Assembly: GCF_902459775.1 (NCBI RefSeq)
Contig: NZ_CABPSQ010000009.1
Location: 124,001 to 188,000, forward strand
DNA length: 64,000 bases
Source of the DNA: Pandoraea captiosa
GTDB lineage: Bacteria; Pseudomonadota; Gammaproteobacteria; Burkholderiales; Burkholderiaceae
Reading direction: 5' to 3'
Numbering within the stretch: position 1 is the stretch's first letter; each line of letters starts with the position of its first letter. Positions 51,440 to 59,664 of this stretch are shown here, piece after piece. The position numbers and the translations under genes were made by a program. Below the pieces are notes generated by a model. It was given only the letters and a program-made list of their open reading frames with translations, did no database searches and was not told the origin of the DNA.

Positions 51440-51486
51440 TTTCCGGAAACAAAACACGTGCAAAGCCGTGCAGGGAGGCCACTATC

Positions 51487-52233
51487 ATGACGACACAACC
51501 TGTCCGAACGAATATGAAGATTCTTGTTGTCGACGACGATCCCGACCTGCGTGACCTGCTGCGCGAGTATTTGAGCCGCCATGGCTTCTCCGTGGCGGTG
51601 ATGCACGATGGCGAAGGGCTTGCCGCGCGCCTCGAGCGTGAGCGCCCTGCCCTGATCGTGCTCGATCTCATGATGCCCAAGATCGACGGGCTGACCGCGC
51701 TGCGCGACCTGCGCGCGCGCAACGACGACGTGCCGGTCATTCTGCTGACCGCGCGCAGCGACGAGATCGATCGCATCGTGGGGCTGGAAATCGGTGCCGA
51801 CGATTACCTTGGCAAGCCCTTCAGCCCGCGTGAGCTGCTCGCCCGCATCAACGCCGTGCTGCGTCGTCGCAAGACCCCGGACGCGGCGGTGCCGGAACAG
51901 CGCGAGAACTATGCGTTCGGGCCGTTCATGCTCGACTTTCGCAGCCGCACGCTCACGCGCGACGCGCAGTTGCTCACGCTCTCGGACGGTGAGTACGGGT
52001 TGCTGCGCCTGCTTGTGAACCACGCCATGCAGGTACTTTCGCGAGAACGCATCATCGAACTGCTCTACGGCGCCGACAGCGACGTCAACGACCGCGGCAT
52101 CGACGTGCAGATCTGGCGCCTGCGCCGACTGCTCGACGAAGACGCGCAGAGCCCGCGCTTTATTCAGACCGTGCGCGGGCGCGGTTACATCTTCGTTCCC
52201 GACGGCCAACGCGCCGACATGGCTGCCGGTTGA
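51487..52233 (+). CDS. OmpR-family response regulator
   Basis: 248 residues. Receiver domain with ILVVDDDPDLRDLLREYL, phospho-acceptor in LIVLDLMMPKIDG, and Lys in GADDYLGKPFSPRELLARI. C-terminal winged helix with LTLSDGEYGLLRLLVNHAMQVLSR and the IQTVRGRGYIF recognition end. The ribosome binding site GGGAGG precedes ATG 51487 by 7 nt. Followed by a histidine kinase gene and divergent from the MdtABC-like efflux operon, which it probably regulates. An inverted repeat lies just upstream. Confidence 0.94.
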   Translation: MTTQPVRTNMKILVVDDDPDLRDLLREYLSRHGFSVAVMHDGEGLAARLERERPALIVLDLMMPKIDGLTALRDLRARNDDVPVILLTARSDEIDRIVGLEIGADDYLGKPFSPRELLARINAVLRRRKTPDAAVPEQRENYAFGPFMLDFRSRTLTRDAQLLTLSDGEYGLLRLLVNHAMQVLSRERIIELLYGADSDVNDRGIDVQIWRLRRLLDEDAQSPRFIQTVRGRGYIFVPDGQRADMAAG

Positions 52234-52426
52234 TGCGTCGGCAATCCCTATTCGATACGTGTGTGACGTGCCGCACCGACCTCGGGTGCGGTGTCGCCGT
52301 CGTTCCGTTCGAAGACGCCACTTCCCGGTCTGGCAAGGACTCTGGCATGCAGCCGATATCGTTTTCATTCGCTCAGCCGGTGCAAGCCGTTCCGATAGCA
52401 CCGACGGCCCGGTCGCGGAGCGCCGC

Positions 52427-53701
52427 ATGAAAGGCCGCTTCGATACGCTGTTCGGCCGGCTCGCCTTGCTGATCATCGCCGCGCTGGTCATCAGCCACTT
52501 CTCCTATCTCACGATCCTTCGCAGCGATCACGACGACACACGCGTGCAGAATGCTGCCGAGCAGATGGCCTTCATCATCAAGGCGGCATCCGAAGTCCAT
52601 GAGGGCAATTCGAACCTCACACTGCCCGACCTCGTGCAGGTGGTGCCGGTCTCGTTCGCGCATGGCGACGTGTTCGAGCCCGCGAACAAGAGCGCGCGCC
52701 TGACGACCGAGCTCGCGCGCCGCCTGCCGGCCGGCACGCAATTGCGTGTCGAGCACACGCCGCCGCCGCGCATCTGGGCCCGGCTGCCGGACCGCGACTA
52801 CTGGATCGCCACGCCAATCCTGTCCGTGCGCAACCCGCCCGGAACCGCCACGATCCTTCCCGGGCTGGCGGCCGTGCTCGGCATCACCGTAATCTTCGCG
52901 CTCTTCGCCGCGTGGCAGTTGCAACGCCCGGTGCGCGACATGGCCGCCGCGGCAGAACAATTGGCGACCCATCGCGTTCGAACGCAGGTCAAGGAGCGTG
53001 GCCCGCTGGAACTGCGCCAGCTGACCGAGCGTTTCAATCGCATGAGCCAGGACATCGTGCAGACCGACCGTGAACGCAATACGATGCTCGCGGGCATCGC
53101 ACATGATCTGAAGACACCGCTCGCGCGCCTGCGACTGCGTGCAGAGATGCTCGACGATGTGCAGATGAGCGAAGGTATCACCCGCGATGCCGAATCGATG
53201 ACTCGCATCGTCGATCAGTTCTTGCTCTTCGCGCGTGGCGTGGAACTCGATAGCGCTGCATCGCCCGTTGAGGCCCGGCTCCCGGCGCTTGCCGCCCCGT
53301 TCCTCGATCAGGGCTACGCAGTCGAGCTCGATCTCCAGGCGGGGCCGGGGTTCAAGCTGCGTCAGACTTATCTCGAGCGCATCGTGAACAATCTGCTCGA
53401 TAACGCGGTGACGTACGGACGCGCGCCGCTCGCGATCCGTACCTCACAAGACGCGGGGGGCTGGCGCCTCGTCGTCGAAGACAGTGGCCCCGGCATTCCC
53501 AATGAGGACATCAACCGTGTGGTGCGGCCCTTCGTGCGTCTGGATCCGGCGCGCGGCGGCAACGCGCACTGCGGCCTGGGGCTCGCGATCGTCGACAAGC
53601 TCACCCAGCAACTCGGTGGCCGCGTGTCCTTCGCCAACCGTCCCTCGGGCGGTTTGCAGGTCACGCTGATGTTCCCGCCGGACGATCCGGGGGCGGAATA
53701 A
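52427..53701 (+). CDS. Sensor histidine kinase
   Basis: 424 residues. First helix LALLIIAALVISHFSYLTIL, a periplasmic loop of about 130 residues, second helix ILPGLAAVLGITVIFALFAAW, HAMP domain, H-box AGIAHDLKTPLARLR, N-box NLLDNAVTYG, G1 EDSGPGIP and G2 GLGLAIVDKL. This is an EnvZ/AdeS-like orthodox kinase, so it should phosphorylate the OmpR-type regulator 193 bp upstream. The chosen start MKGRFDTLFGR begins right before the first helix and has CGGAG upstream; in-frame sequence up to 52259 reads as non-coding. A strong terminator follows. Confidence 0.93.
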   Translation: MKGRFDTLFGRLALLIIAALVISHFSYLTILRSDHDDTRVQNAAEQMAFIIKAASEVHEGNSNLTLPDLVQVVPVSFAHGDVFEPANKSARLTTELARRLPAGTQLRVEHTPPPRIWARLPDRDYWIATPILSVRNPPGTATILPGLAAVLGITVIFALFAAWQLQRPVRDMAAAAEQLATHRVRTQVKERGPLELRQLTERFNRMSQDIVQTDRERNTMLAGIAHDLKTPLARLRLRAEMLDDVQMSEGITRDAESMTRIVDQFLLFARGVELDSAASPVEARLPALAAPFLDQGYAVELDLQAGPGFKLRQTYLERIVNNLLDNAVTYGRAPLAIRTSQDAGGWRLVVEDSGPGIPNEDINRVVRPFVRLDPARGGNAHCGLGLAIVDKLTQQLGGRVSFANRPSGGLQVTLMFPPDDPGAE

Positions 53702-53788
53702 CGCCTCGCTCCACGGCCGGACGCCCAAAGCCGAACACAGAACTCGCAGCGGTCAGTACGCACCGCCGGCGCAATTCCCAGCCAATGA

Positions 53789-53830
53789 AAAAACCCGCCG
53801 TCGATGATCGAACGGCGGGTTTTATCTTTT
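53789..53830 (+). terminator. Rho-independent terminator, possibly bidirectional
   Basis: Stem ACCCGCCGT / ACGGCGGGT with A-rich 5' and T-rich 3' flanks (GGGTTTTATCTTTT). It closes the two-component operon. The remainder of the 322-bp gap to the H-NS-family gene shows nothing recognisable. Confidence 0.85.
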
Positions 53831-54023
53831 ACGGCATTGCATCACATCAAGCCACAGCCAGGCGATCCGGGTTGGGGGGCAATGCGACTACTGGGCTGCG
53901 CTTTACTGCTCTCAGGGACACGATGGAGACGGCAAGGTGCTGTGCGGGTGAGACACAGCGACGTTAGCTCCCCAACCTCCCTGGCATGTGACCGGCAATG
54001 CCAGTCCGGCTCACGCCGGCGAA

Positions 54024-54314
54024 TTACTTGATCAGGAATTTCTCTTTGTTCTTCCCGACCCACTTCGGCGCGCGGCCACGGCCCGACCACGTTTCGCCGG
54101 TAGCCGGATTCATGTATTTCGGAGCGATTTGCGCACGAACGGCGCGGCGGCGGCCGTCCGACGTGGCAAGACCCAGATCCTTGGCAGTGAGATCGTACTC
54201 CTGGATCTTCTGCTTGACGGCGGCAATGACCTCAGCCACTTCACGGGCACGGGCCTCTTCGATCTGCTTTTCGATTTTGTCGCGTTGCGCGACCAGTTCC
54301 TTATAGCTTGCCAT
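54024..54314 (-). CDS. H-NS-family nucleoid protein
   Basis: 96 residues, the short betaproteobacterial H-NS form. N-terminal coiled-coil oligomerisation region (ELVAQRDKIEKQIEEAR ... VIAAVKQKIQEYDL) and C-terminal DNA-binding domain KYMNPATGETWSGRGRAPKW, with the G-R-G-R-x-P core that inserts into the AT-rich minor groove. Silences AT-rich, often horizontally acquired DNA. Probably one of several paralogues in the genome. Its own upstream DNA is AT-rich, so autoregulation is likely. Confidence 0.93.
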   Translation of the reverse strand: MASYKELVAQRDKIEKQIEEARAREVAEVIAAVKQKIQEYDLTAKDLGLATSDGRRRAVRAQIAPKYMNPATGETWSGRGRAPKWVGKNKEKFLIK

Positions 54315-55251
54315 CTGGCGTGTCCTTACATTGTTAAAAATGGATCGCCACTTAAAATAGCACGAGTTTTAATAAATTGAAAACCGCATTTCCGGCAAAT
54401 GAGTCTGAGGACACACAAATCGCATTGAATTGTCCGAGCGACACTTCAGACAATGCACACAAACTGGGCATCAATATGGATTACCGCCACATGCGCTACG
54501 GCGATAATCCAGCGAATATCGTCTGCCCGAGAAGTCAATTTCCCCGGCAATACGCGTGGGCTTCACCGGCGGTTGATCAGGAGTCCACGCGGCGTGATTA
54601 GTTCACGCTTCATGCATGCAAGACACGGAAAGCTTTCTTCGCCTCACAGGCGAACATTCCGTCAGGCCAACTTCACGCATGATTCGACGCGCCAGAATAT
54701 ACGATCACAAATATTTAATTGCATTCCGATCATTCCACGATCATTCGGTTATCCGAATCACTGTAACCATTCGGACAATGCTTACGTGGACGCCGCAATT
54801 TACGGATAAGGTAAGGGGGGGATTTAGTTGGAAGATTCCACGGAATTCGTCAATGACTCGGGAGTTCGCGATCTCAGCCCGCCGCGTTCGTCCCAATGAA
54901 CGCTTTCGTGCGCTATTGCGTTCGGTGTAAGCGCGGCACGACGACATCTTCGGCAGCCCGATATTTCGAGGACGATCGGGAATCGTGACAGGAATAAATC
55001 GGCAGACGAGGACACTTCCGAAATACGTTGACGTATACGTCAAACTCATACGTCAATCCGTTTTCACGAATCCAGGAAGTTTTCGTAAGATAGGCGAATT
55101 CGCCGGCATGCCAATCCGTGTCAAAACGCCGCGCAGCAAGGCTTTTCACGTGATACATCAGCGATTTTCGGTCTAATTAAGCTTTCACTGATTTATCGTG
55201 ATACCCGATTATCGGTCGGAATTAGAGTTGATTCCCTATGGATTTGAACGC
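54315..55251. other. 937-bp AT-rich region without a convincing gene
   Basis: Clearly richer in A and T than the rest of the window. Small frames (for example 54616-54930 on plus, 54741-55049 on minus) overlap antisense, lack ribosome binding sites and match nothing I know. It contains the promoter of the H-NS-family gene at its left end and a palindrome near 55030. It could be a decayed acquired gene or a long H-NS-bound regulatory region. Confidence 0.6.
55028..55056. promoter_or_regulatory. Perfect 16-bp palindrome plus repeated half-site
   Basis: TTGACGTATACGTCAA (55028-55043) is a perfect palindrome. Its half ATACGTCAA (55035-55043) is repeated 13 bp later (55048-55056). This looks like an operator cluster within the AT-rich gap; the regulator is unknown. 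Confidence 0.5.
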
Positions 55252-55851
55252 ATGACGACATCGACAACAACGTCCGGTTCGCCCTCGCCTTTCGATACCA
55301 CGGCCCCATCGATTGCCACCGAGCGCACGATTCTGCGCCAGTGGCGCTCGGACGATTTGCCGCTGTTCGCCGCGCTCAATGCCGATCGCGAGGTCATGCG
55401 GCATTTCCCGACGACGCTCGACCGCGCGCAAAGCGACGCCGTGGCGCAACGTCTGGCGCAGCACATCGAGACCCACGGGTACGGTCCGTGGGCTCTGGAA
55501 ATCCCGGGGGTCACGCCGTTCGCGGGCTTTGTGGGCCTCATGCGCGTGGGTTTTGACGCACCGTTTGCGCCCGCCGTCGAGATCGGATGGCGACTGGCGC
55601 GGGCGTGGTGGTCCAAGGGATACGCGACGGAAGCCGCCACGGCCGCCGCGCGGTATGCCTTCGATACGCTGAACATGAACGATCTCGTGTCCTTCACGGT
55701 CCCCGGCAACGTTCGCTCCCGCGCGGTGATGGAGCGCATCGGCATGCGCCATTGCCCGGAGGAAGACTTCCTGCACCCGCTGGTTCCCCCCGGCCATCGC
55801 CTGCGGCGGCACGTGCTCTACCGGCTCGATGCCGCTGATCTGGTCCGCTGA
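55252..55851 (+). CDS. GNAT-family N-acetyltransferase, RimJ/RimL type
   Basis: 199 residues. Begins with a Ser/Thr-rich leader, then TERTILRQWRSDDLPLFAAL (strand 1-helix 1 of the RimJ/RimL subgroup), WALEIPGVTPFAGFVGL, the acetyl-CoA site preceded by IGWRLARAWWSKGYATEAAT, and VPGNVRSRAVMERIGM. The substrate cannot be told; relatives acetylate ribosomal protein N-termini, amines or antibiotics. An earlier GTG at 55198 is in frame but lies in AT-rich sequence. The following MFS gene starts 74 bp downstream and may be co-transcribed. Confidence 0.88.
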   Translation: MTTSTTTSGSPSPFDTTAPSIATERTILRQWRSDDLPLFAALNADREVMRHFPTTLDRAQSDAVAQRLAQHIETHGYGPWALEIPGVTPFAGFVGLMRVGFDAPFAPAVEIGWRLARAWWSKGYATEAATAAARYAFDTLNMNDLVSFTVPGNVRSRAVMERIGMRHCPEEDFLHPLVPPGHRLRRHVLYRLDAADLVR

Positions 55852-55924
55852 ACCGCAGCGATTGAAGCGCCCGCTTAAAACGTGGGAGAATCCGAATCTT
55901 TGCGCCAGCCGTCTCCCCCCAATC

Positions 55925-57307
55925 GTGTCGCGCGCCGTCATCATCCCCCTCATCATCGCCTGCGCCTTGTTCATGGAGAACATTGACGCCACGGTGATCA
56001 CCACGTCGCTGCCCGCCATGGCGCGCGACCTGCATCAGGATCCGATTTCACTGAAGATGGCGCTGACCGCCTATGTGGTGGGCCTCGGCATCTTCATCCC
56101 CATCTGCGGTTGGGTCTCCGACCGGTTCGGGGCACGCAACGTCTTCCGAACGGCCATCGGCATTTTCATGGTCGGCTCGATTCTGTGTGCCGTGTCGTTT
56201 TCATTGCCGACGTTCGTCTTTGCACGCTTTCTGCAAGGCGTAGGCGGCGCCATGATGGTGCCCGTGGGACGCCTCGTCATCTTCCGCGCCGTACCCAAAC
56301 ACGAACTGGTCAAGGCGATCGGCTACCTGACGATGCCGGCGCTGCTCGGGCCAGTCATCGGCCCGCCGCTCGGCGGCGCCATCACCGCCTATCTTCATTG
56401 GCGCTGGATCTTTTTCATCAACATTCCGGTGAGTCTGCTCGGCATCTACCTCGCAGGCAAATACATCGACAACGAACGCGGTGGCGACGCGGGACGTCTC
56501 GACACACGCGGCTTCGTCCTCTCCGCGCTCGGCAGCGGTCTGCTCATGCTCGGCCTGGCGATGGTCGGCGAGCATCAGGTCAGCGACACCGTTGTGATCA
56601 CCATGTGCGTGCTCGGCGCGGTGTTTCTCTACGCCTACTGGCGGCATGCCAACCGGGTGGAGACGCCGTTGCTCGATTTCCGGCTCATGCGCATTCCCAC
56701 GTTCCATGCGAGCGTCGTCGGCGGTTCCCTCTTTCGTATCGGTCTGGGCGCCGTGCCCTTCCTGCTGCCGCTGGCGTTGCAGGAAGGCCTGCATATGGAC
56801 CCGTTCGAGTCCGGCATGATTACCTGCGCATCGGCGTTCGGCGCGATCTTCATGAAGGCGATTGCGCAGCGCGTGCTGGCGCGATTCGGCTTCCGACGCG
56901 TGCTGATCGTCAATGCCGCGCTGGCGGGGCTGGCGCTGGCCTCTTACGGCCTCTTCACGCACGACACGCCGGTGATCGTGATGCTCGCCGTCGTGGCCTT
57001 CGGTGGATTCTTCCCGTCGCTGCAATTCACCTGCCTGAACTCGATCGTGTACGCGGACATCGCCAGCGAAGACGCGAGTCGGGCCACCAGTCTCGCTAGC
57101 GTCGTGCAACAGTTGTCGCTGGGGTTGGGCGTGACGATTTCAGGAATGGTCTTGCAGGCGAGCAGCCGGCTGGCCGGCCACGACCAGTTGGTCGCGAGTG
57201 ACTTCCTTCCGGCATTTCTGGTGATCGGTCTGTTCTCGCTGCTCTCGATTCCCGTGACGCGGCAATTGCCCGCCGACGCAGGAACGGAACTGGCGCGCAG
57301 GCACTGA
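55925..57307 (+). CDS. MFS exporter, DHA2 (EmrB/QacA) type
   Basis: About 460 residues from a GTG start just before the first helix (SRAVIIPLIIACALFMENID). D1-like motif NIDATVITTSLPAMARDL, motif A GWVSDRFGARNVFR, and motif C in GPVIGPPLGGAI, the antiporter signature of proton-drug exporters. Helix count is about thirteen to fourteen, consistent with the DHA2 group. Substrates unknown. An ATG at 55829 is in frame but lies inside the acetyltransferase gene, and the intervening sequence looks non-coding. Convergent with the sulfur-module genes at 57342. Confidence 0.9.
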   Translation: MSRAVIIPLIIACALFMENIDATVITTSLPAMARDLHQDPISLKMALTAYVVGLGIFIPICGWVSDRFGARNVFRTAIGIFMVGSILCAVSFSLPTFVFARFLQGVGGAMMVPVGRLVIFRAVPKHELVKAIGYLTMPALLGPVIGPPLGGAITAYLHWRWIFFINIPVSLLGIYLAGKYIDNERGGDAGRLDTRGFVLSALGSGLLMLGLAMVGEHQVSDTVVITMCVLGAVFLYAYWRHANRVETPLLDFRLMRIPTFHASVVGGSLFRIGLGAVPFLLPLALQEGLHMDPFESGMITCASAFGAIFMKAIAQRVLARFGFRRVLIVNAALAGLALASYGLFTHDTPVIVMLAVVAFGGFFPSLQFTCLNSIVYADIASEDASRATSLASVVQQLSLGLGVTISGMVLQASSRLAGHDQLVASDFLPAFLVIGLFSLLSIPVTRQLPADAGTELARRH

Positions 57308-57341
57308 GCGGGCGCTCGGCCCGCAAGGGCATGCCGTTTTT

Positions 57342-57764
57342 TTATCGGGTGTCCGACCGGGTGACGACGGCATGAATGGCCATGCCGACGACCATGGCCA
57401 CGACGAACCACAGTGCCTTGCCCGAGCCCGCGCCGAGCAACACCAGGGCCGGGCCGGGGCAGATACCGGCGATCCCCCAGCCCACGCCGAACAGCAACGC
57501 ACCGATCACCAGTCGCTTGTCCACGGTACCCGCCGACGGCCACACACGCGGCTCGCCCGTCCAGGCCAGCGCTCGCGTGCGCGCCAAGCGAAACCCGACG
57601 AAGCCGACGGCGATCGCCCCGCCCATGACAAACGCGAGCGACGGATCCCATTTGCCTGCCACATCGAGAAACCCAAGCACTTTGGCCGGATTCGCCATCC
57701 CCGCCAGAATCAGTCCCAGGCCGAAGACAAGCCCACCGACCCAAGCGAAAACGAGCTTCTTCAT
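57342..57764 (-). CDS. YeeE/YedE-family membrane protein, second half-type subunit (DUF6691-like)
   Basis: 140 residues, four predicted helices: [21 protein letters not shown] at the start and [20 protein letters not shown] carrying the conserved cysteine of YeeE/YedE proteins. Such proteins move thiosulfate or other reduced sulfur across the membrane. Its start overlaps the stop of the upstream partner by ATGA, so the two halves are translationally coupled and likely act together. The unit is followed by a divergent-facing MFS gene end at 57307. Confidence 0.88.
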   Translation of the reverse strand: MKKLVFAWVGGLVFGLGLILAGMANPAKVLGFLDVAGKWDPSLAFVMGGAIAVGFVGFRLARTRALAWTGEPRVWPSAGTVDKRLVIGALLFGVGWGIAGICPGPALVLLGAGSGKALWFVVAMVVGMAIHAVVTRSDTR

Positions 57765-58216
57765 ACAGCACCTCCGACACCGGCAATGCCGAGCATATGG
57801 CGCACGACGTAGACCGTCAGAAAGCCCGTCGCCATGAAGCAGACGGTGGCGACGAGCGAGCGCCACGACAATCGCGACAGGCCGCATACGCCGTGGCCGC
57901 TCGTGCAGCCCGACCCGAGGCGCGTGCCGATGCCGACGAGCCCTCCCGCCACGATGAGCATCGTGGTGCTGGCGTCGACCTGTGCTTCGGGCACAACGGT
58001 CACGGCGCGGTACACCCAAGGCGCGGCCATCAGCCCCACGACGAACGCCACGCGCCAGCCGACGTCGCCCGCGCGTGGGCGCAACAGCCCCCCCGCGATA
58101 CCGGAAATGCCGGCGATGCGTCCCGAGGACAGCATCAGCCAGACGGCGGCCACGCCGATGAGCAAACCGCCGGCGAGCGACGCCCAAGGCGTGAAATTCA
58201 GGGTATCGAGTGTCAT
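57761..58216 (-). CDS. YeeE/YedE-family sulfur transport membrane protein
   Basis: 151 residues with about four helices. The hallmark [20 protein letters not shown], with two conserved cysteines, lies around residues 98-117. Part of the YeeE/YedE superfamily handling thiosulfate or sulfide-derived sulfur; the split two-gene form is called PmpA/PmpB in some organisms. The ATG at 58216 starts [11 protein letters not shown]. It lies 22 bp after the ArsR-type repressor gene on the same strand and is presumably repressed by it. Confidence 0.88.
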   Translation of the reverse strand: MTLDTLNFTPWASLAGGLLIGVAAVWLMLSSGRIAGISGIAGGLLRPRAGDVGWRVAFVVGLMAAPWVYRAVTVVPEAQVDASTTMLIVAGGLVGIGTRLGSGCTSGHGVCGLSRLSWRSLVATVCFMATGFLTVYVVRHMLGIAGVGGAV

Positions 58217-58238
58217 CGCAGCGGCCTCCGTGACGCCA

Positions 58239-58601
58239 TCAGGATTTCGGACAGAATTGTTCGTAAAGGCAGGCGAGCACGGCGCGTACCGCGCCATCGG
58301 CCACGGCGTAGTAAATGCGTTTGCCGTCACGTCGCGTCGTGACCAGGGCCTCGCTGCGCAGCACGGCGAGTTGCTGGGAGAGCGTCGGCTGACGGATATC
58401 GAGTTGCGCCTGCAGTTCGCCGACGGACAGCTCGCCCTGCGTGAGCTGACACAGAATCAGCAGACGGTCTTCGTTGGCGAGGGCGCGCAGCAATGCCGTC
58501 GCGTCCTGCGCGGCGCTGCGCAGACGCGCAATGTCCAGCGGCACGGCAGTGTCGTGCGGCACAGCGGCGCGAACAGGGGATAGCGCGGTGGCTCGTGGCA
58601 T
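58239..58601 (-). CDS. ArsR-family repressor, BigR/SqrR-like persulfide sensor
   Basis: 120 residues with the winged helix [20 protein letters not shown] ... [17 protein letters not shown]. Three cysteines: 51, 111 and 117. Cys51 and Cys117 are 66 residues apart, the same spacing as the redox pair C42/C108 of BigR and C41/C107 of SqrR, which form a tetrasulfide or disulfide on persulfide exposure. This supports a reactive-sulfur sensor rather than a metal sensor. It is located between the sulfur-transport genes and a divergent persulfide dioxygenase, which is the expected regulon. Confidence 0.9.
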   Translation of the reverse strand: MPRATALSPVRAAVPHDTAVPLDIARLRSAAQDATALLRALANEDRLLILCQLTQGELSVGELQAQLDIRQPTLSQQLAVLRSEALVTTRRDGKRIYYAVADGAVRAVLACLYEQFCPKS

Positions 58602-58744
58602 GGCAGGATCGATGCAAATCAGAAAGCGACAAGAAACGGCAAGAAGCTACGAGAGACAGCGAGAGGCAGCGAGAGGCAACGACAAGCAACGAGGCGCGAC
58701 GAGATGCCGCGCCCGTTTGCGAAATGTCACGCATATCGCTGACA

Positions 58745-58794
58745 CTTTACTGATTTATAATATATGAATCGATAAACTTTTGCAGGAGCCGGTC
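58745..58794. promoter_or_regulatory. AT-rich divergent promoter/operator candidate of the sulfur module
   Basis: In GC-rich surroundings, a short AT-rich stretch holds TATAAT (58756-58761) and the inverted repeat TTTAT-N12-ATAAA, directly upstream of the dioxygenase ribosome binding site GCAGGAG. It is a plausible promoter and binding site for the ArsR-type repressor; no -35 was convincing. Confidence 0.45.
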
Positions 58795-59664
58795 ATGTCA
58801 GCCACGCCAGCACACATCGAAGCCTTCTTCGACACCGCGACTTCCACGGTGACGTATGTCGTTTTCGATACCCCGGGCGGACGCGCGGCCATCATCGATC
58901 CGGTACTCGACTACGACCCGAAGGCCGGGCGCACGCACACCGGCTCTGCGGAGCGAGTCCTCGACTTCGTCGCCGCCCAAAAACTCACCATCGACTGGAT
59001 TCTCGAGACGCACGCACACGCCGACCACCTGTCGTCGGCACGCTGGCTCAAGGAGCGTGTCGGCGGGCGCATCGCCATCGGCGCCCACATCCGCGACGTG
59101 CAGCACGTCTTCAAGAAGCTGTTCCACCTCGGCGCCGACGTGCCGCCCGACGGGTCGCAGTTCGACCATCTGTTCGAGGACGGGGAGACGTTCGCCATTG
59201 GCGCGTTGCAGGCCGAGGCGCTGTTCGTGCCCGGCCACACACCCGCCGACATGGCGTATCGCGTGGGCGATGCGGTCTTCGTCGGCGACACGCTCTTCAT
59301 GCCGGATGTGGGCACCGCGCGCTGCGACTTCCCCGGCGGCAATGCCCACACGCTGTACCGTTCGATTCGCCGTTTGCTGTCGCTGCCGGCGTCAACGCGC
59401 CTTTTCATGTGTCACGACTACCCGCCCGCCGGGCGCGCCGCCAACTGGCAGACCACGGTGGGCGAGCAGCGCCGCGCGAACATCCACGTGCATGACGGCA
59501 TCGACGAAGACGCCTTCGTCGCCATGCGCGAAGCGCGCGACCGTACGCTCGACATGCCGACGCTGATCCTGCCCGCCGTACAGGTCAACATCCGGGCAGG
59601 CGACATGCCCGCGCCGGAAGCGAACGGCACGCGCTATCTGAAGATTCCGATCAACGCGCTGTAA
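58795..59664 (+). CDS. Persulfide dioxygenase-like metallo-beta-lactamase-fold hydrolase (Blh/ETHE1-like)
   Basis: 289 residues. Metal ligands: THAHADHLS as the H-x-H-x-D-H motif, VPGHTPADMA, GDTLF and CHDYPP. ETHE1-type persulfide dioxygenases oxidise glutathione persulfide to sulfite with a mononuclear iron. The 'beta-lactamase-like hydrolase' paired with BigR in other bacteria has this layout. Start ATG 58795 is preceded by GCAGGAGCC; a TTG 15 nt upstream is in frame but poorer. Divergent from the BigR-like gene. Its 3' end overlaps the convergent LysR gene by 14 bp. Confidence 0.9.
   Translation: MSATPAHIEAFFDTATSTVTYVVFDTPGGRAAIIDPVLDYDPKAGRTHTGSAERVLDFVAAQKLTIDWILETHAHADHLSSARWLKERVGGRIAIGAHIRDVQHVFKKLFHLGADVPPDGSQFDHLFEDGETFAIGALQAEALFVPGHTPADMAYRVGDAVFVGDTLFMPDVGTARCDFPGGNAHTLYRSIRRLLSLPASTRLFMCHDYPPAGRAANWQTTVGEQRRANIHVHDGIDEDAFVAMREARDRTLDMPTLILPAVQVNIRAGDMPAPEANGTRYLKIPINAL

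Larger units (their letters stand above)
50880..51486. other. 607-bp divergent region between efflux operon and two-component genes
   Basis: Holds no convincing gene. A short frame with C-x-x-C (51042-51284) lacks a ribosome binding site and family resemblance. Degenerate CCTTGCCGT/CCTTACCGC-like repeats occupy 51180-51270. Two inverted repeats sharing GTTACA are listed separately. Confidence 0.6.

Noticed and set aside
54377-54930. Two small frames in the AT-rich gap
   Set aside because: Poor starts (one TTG), no ribosome binding sites, opposing overlapping frames of similar quality.
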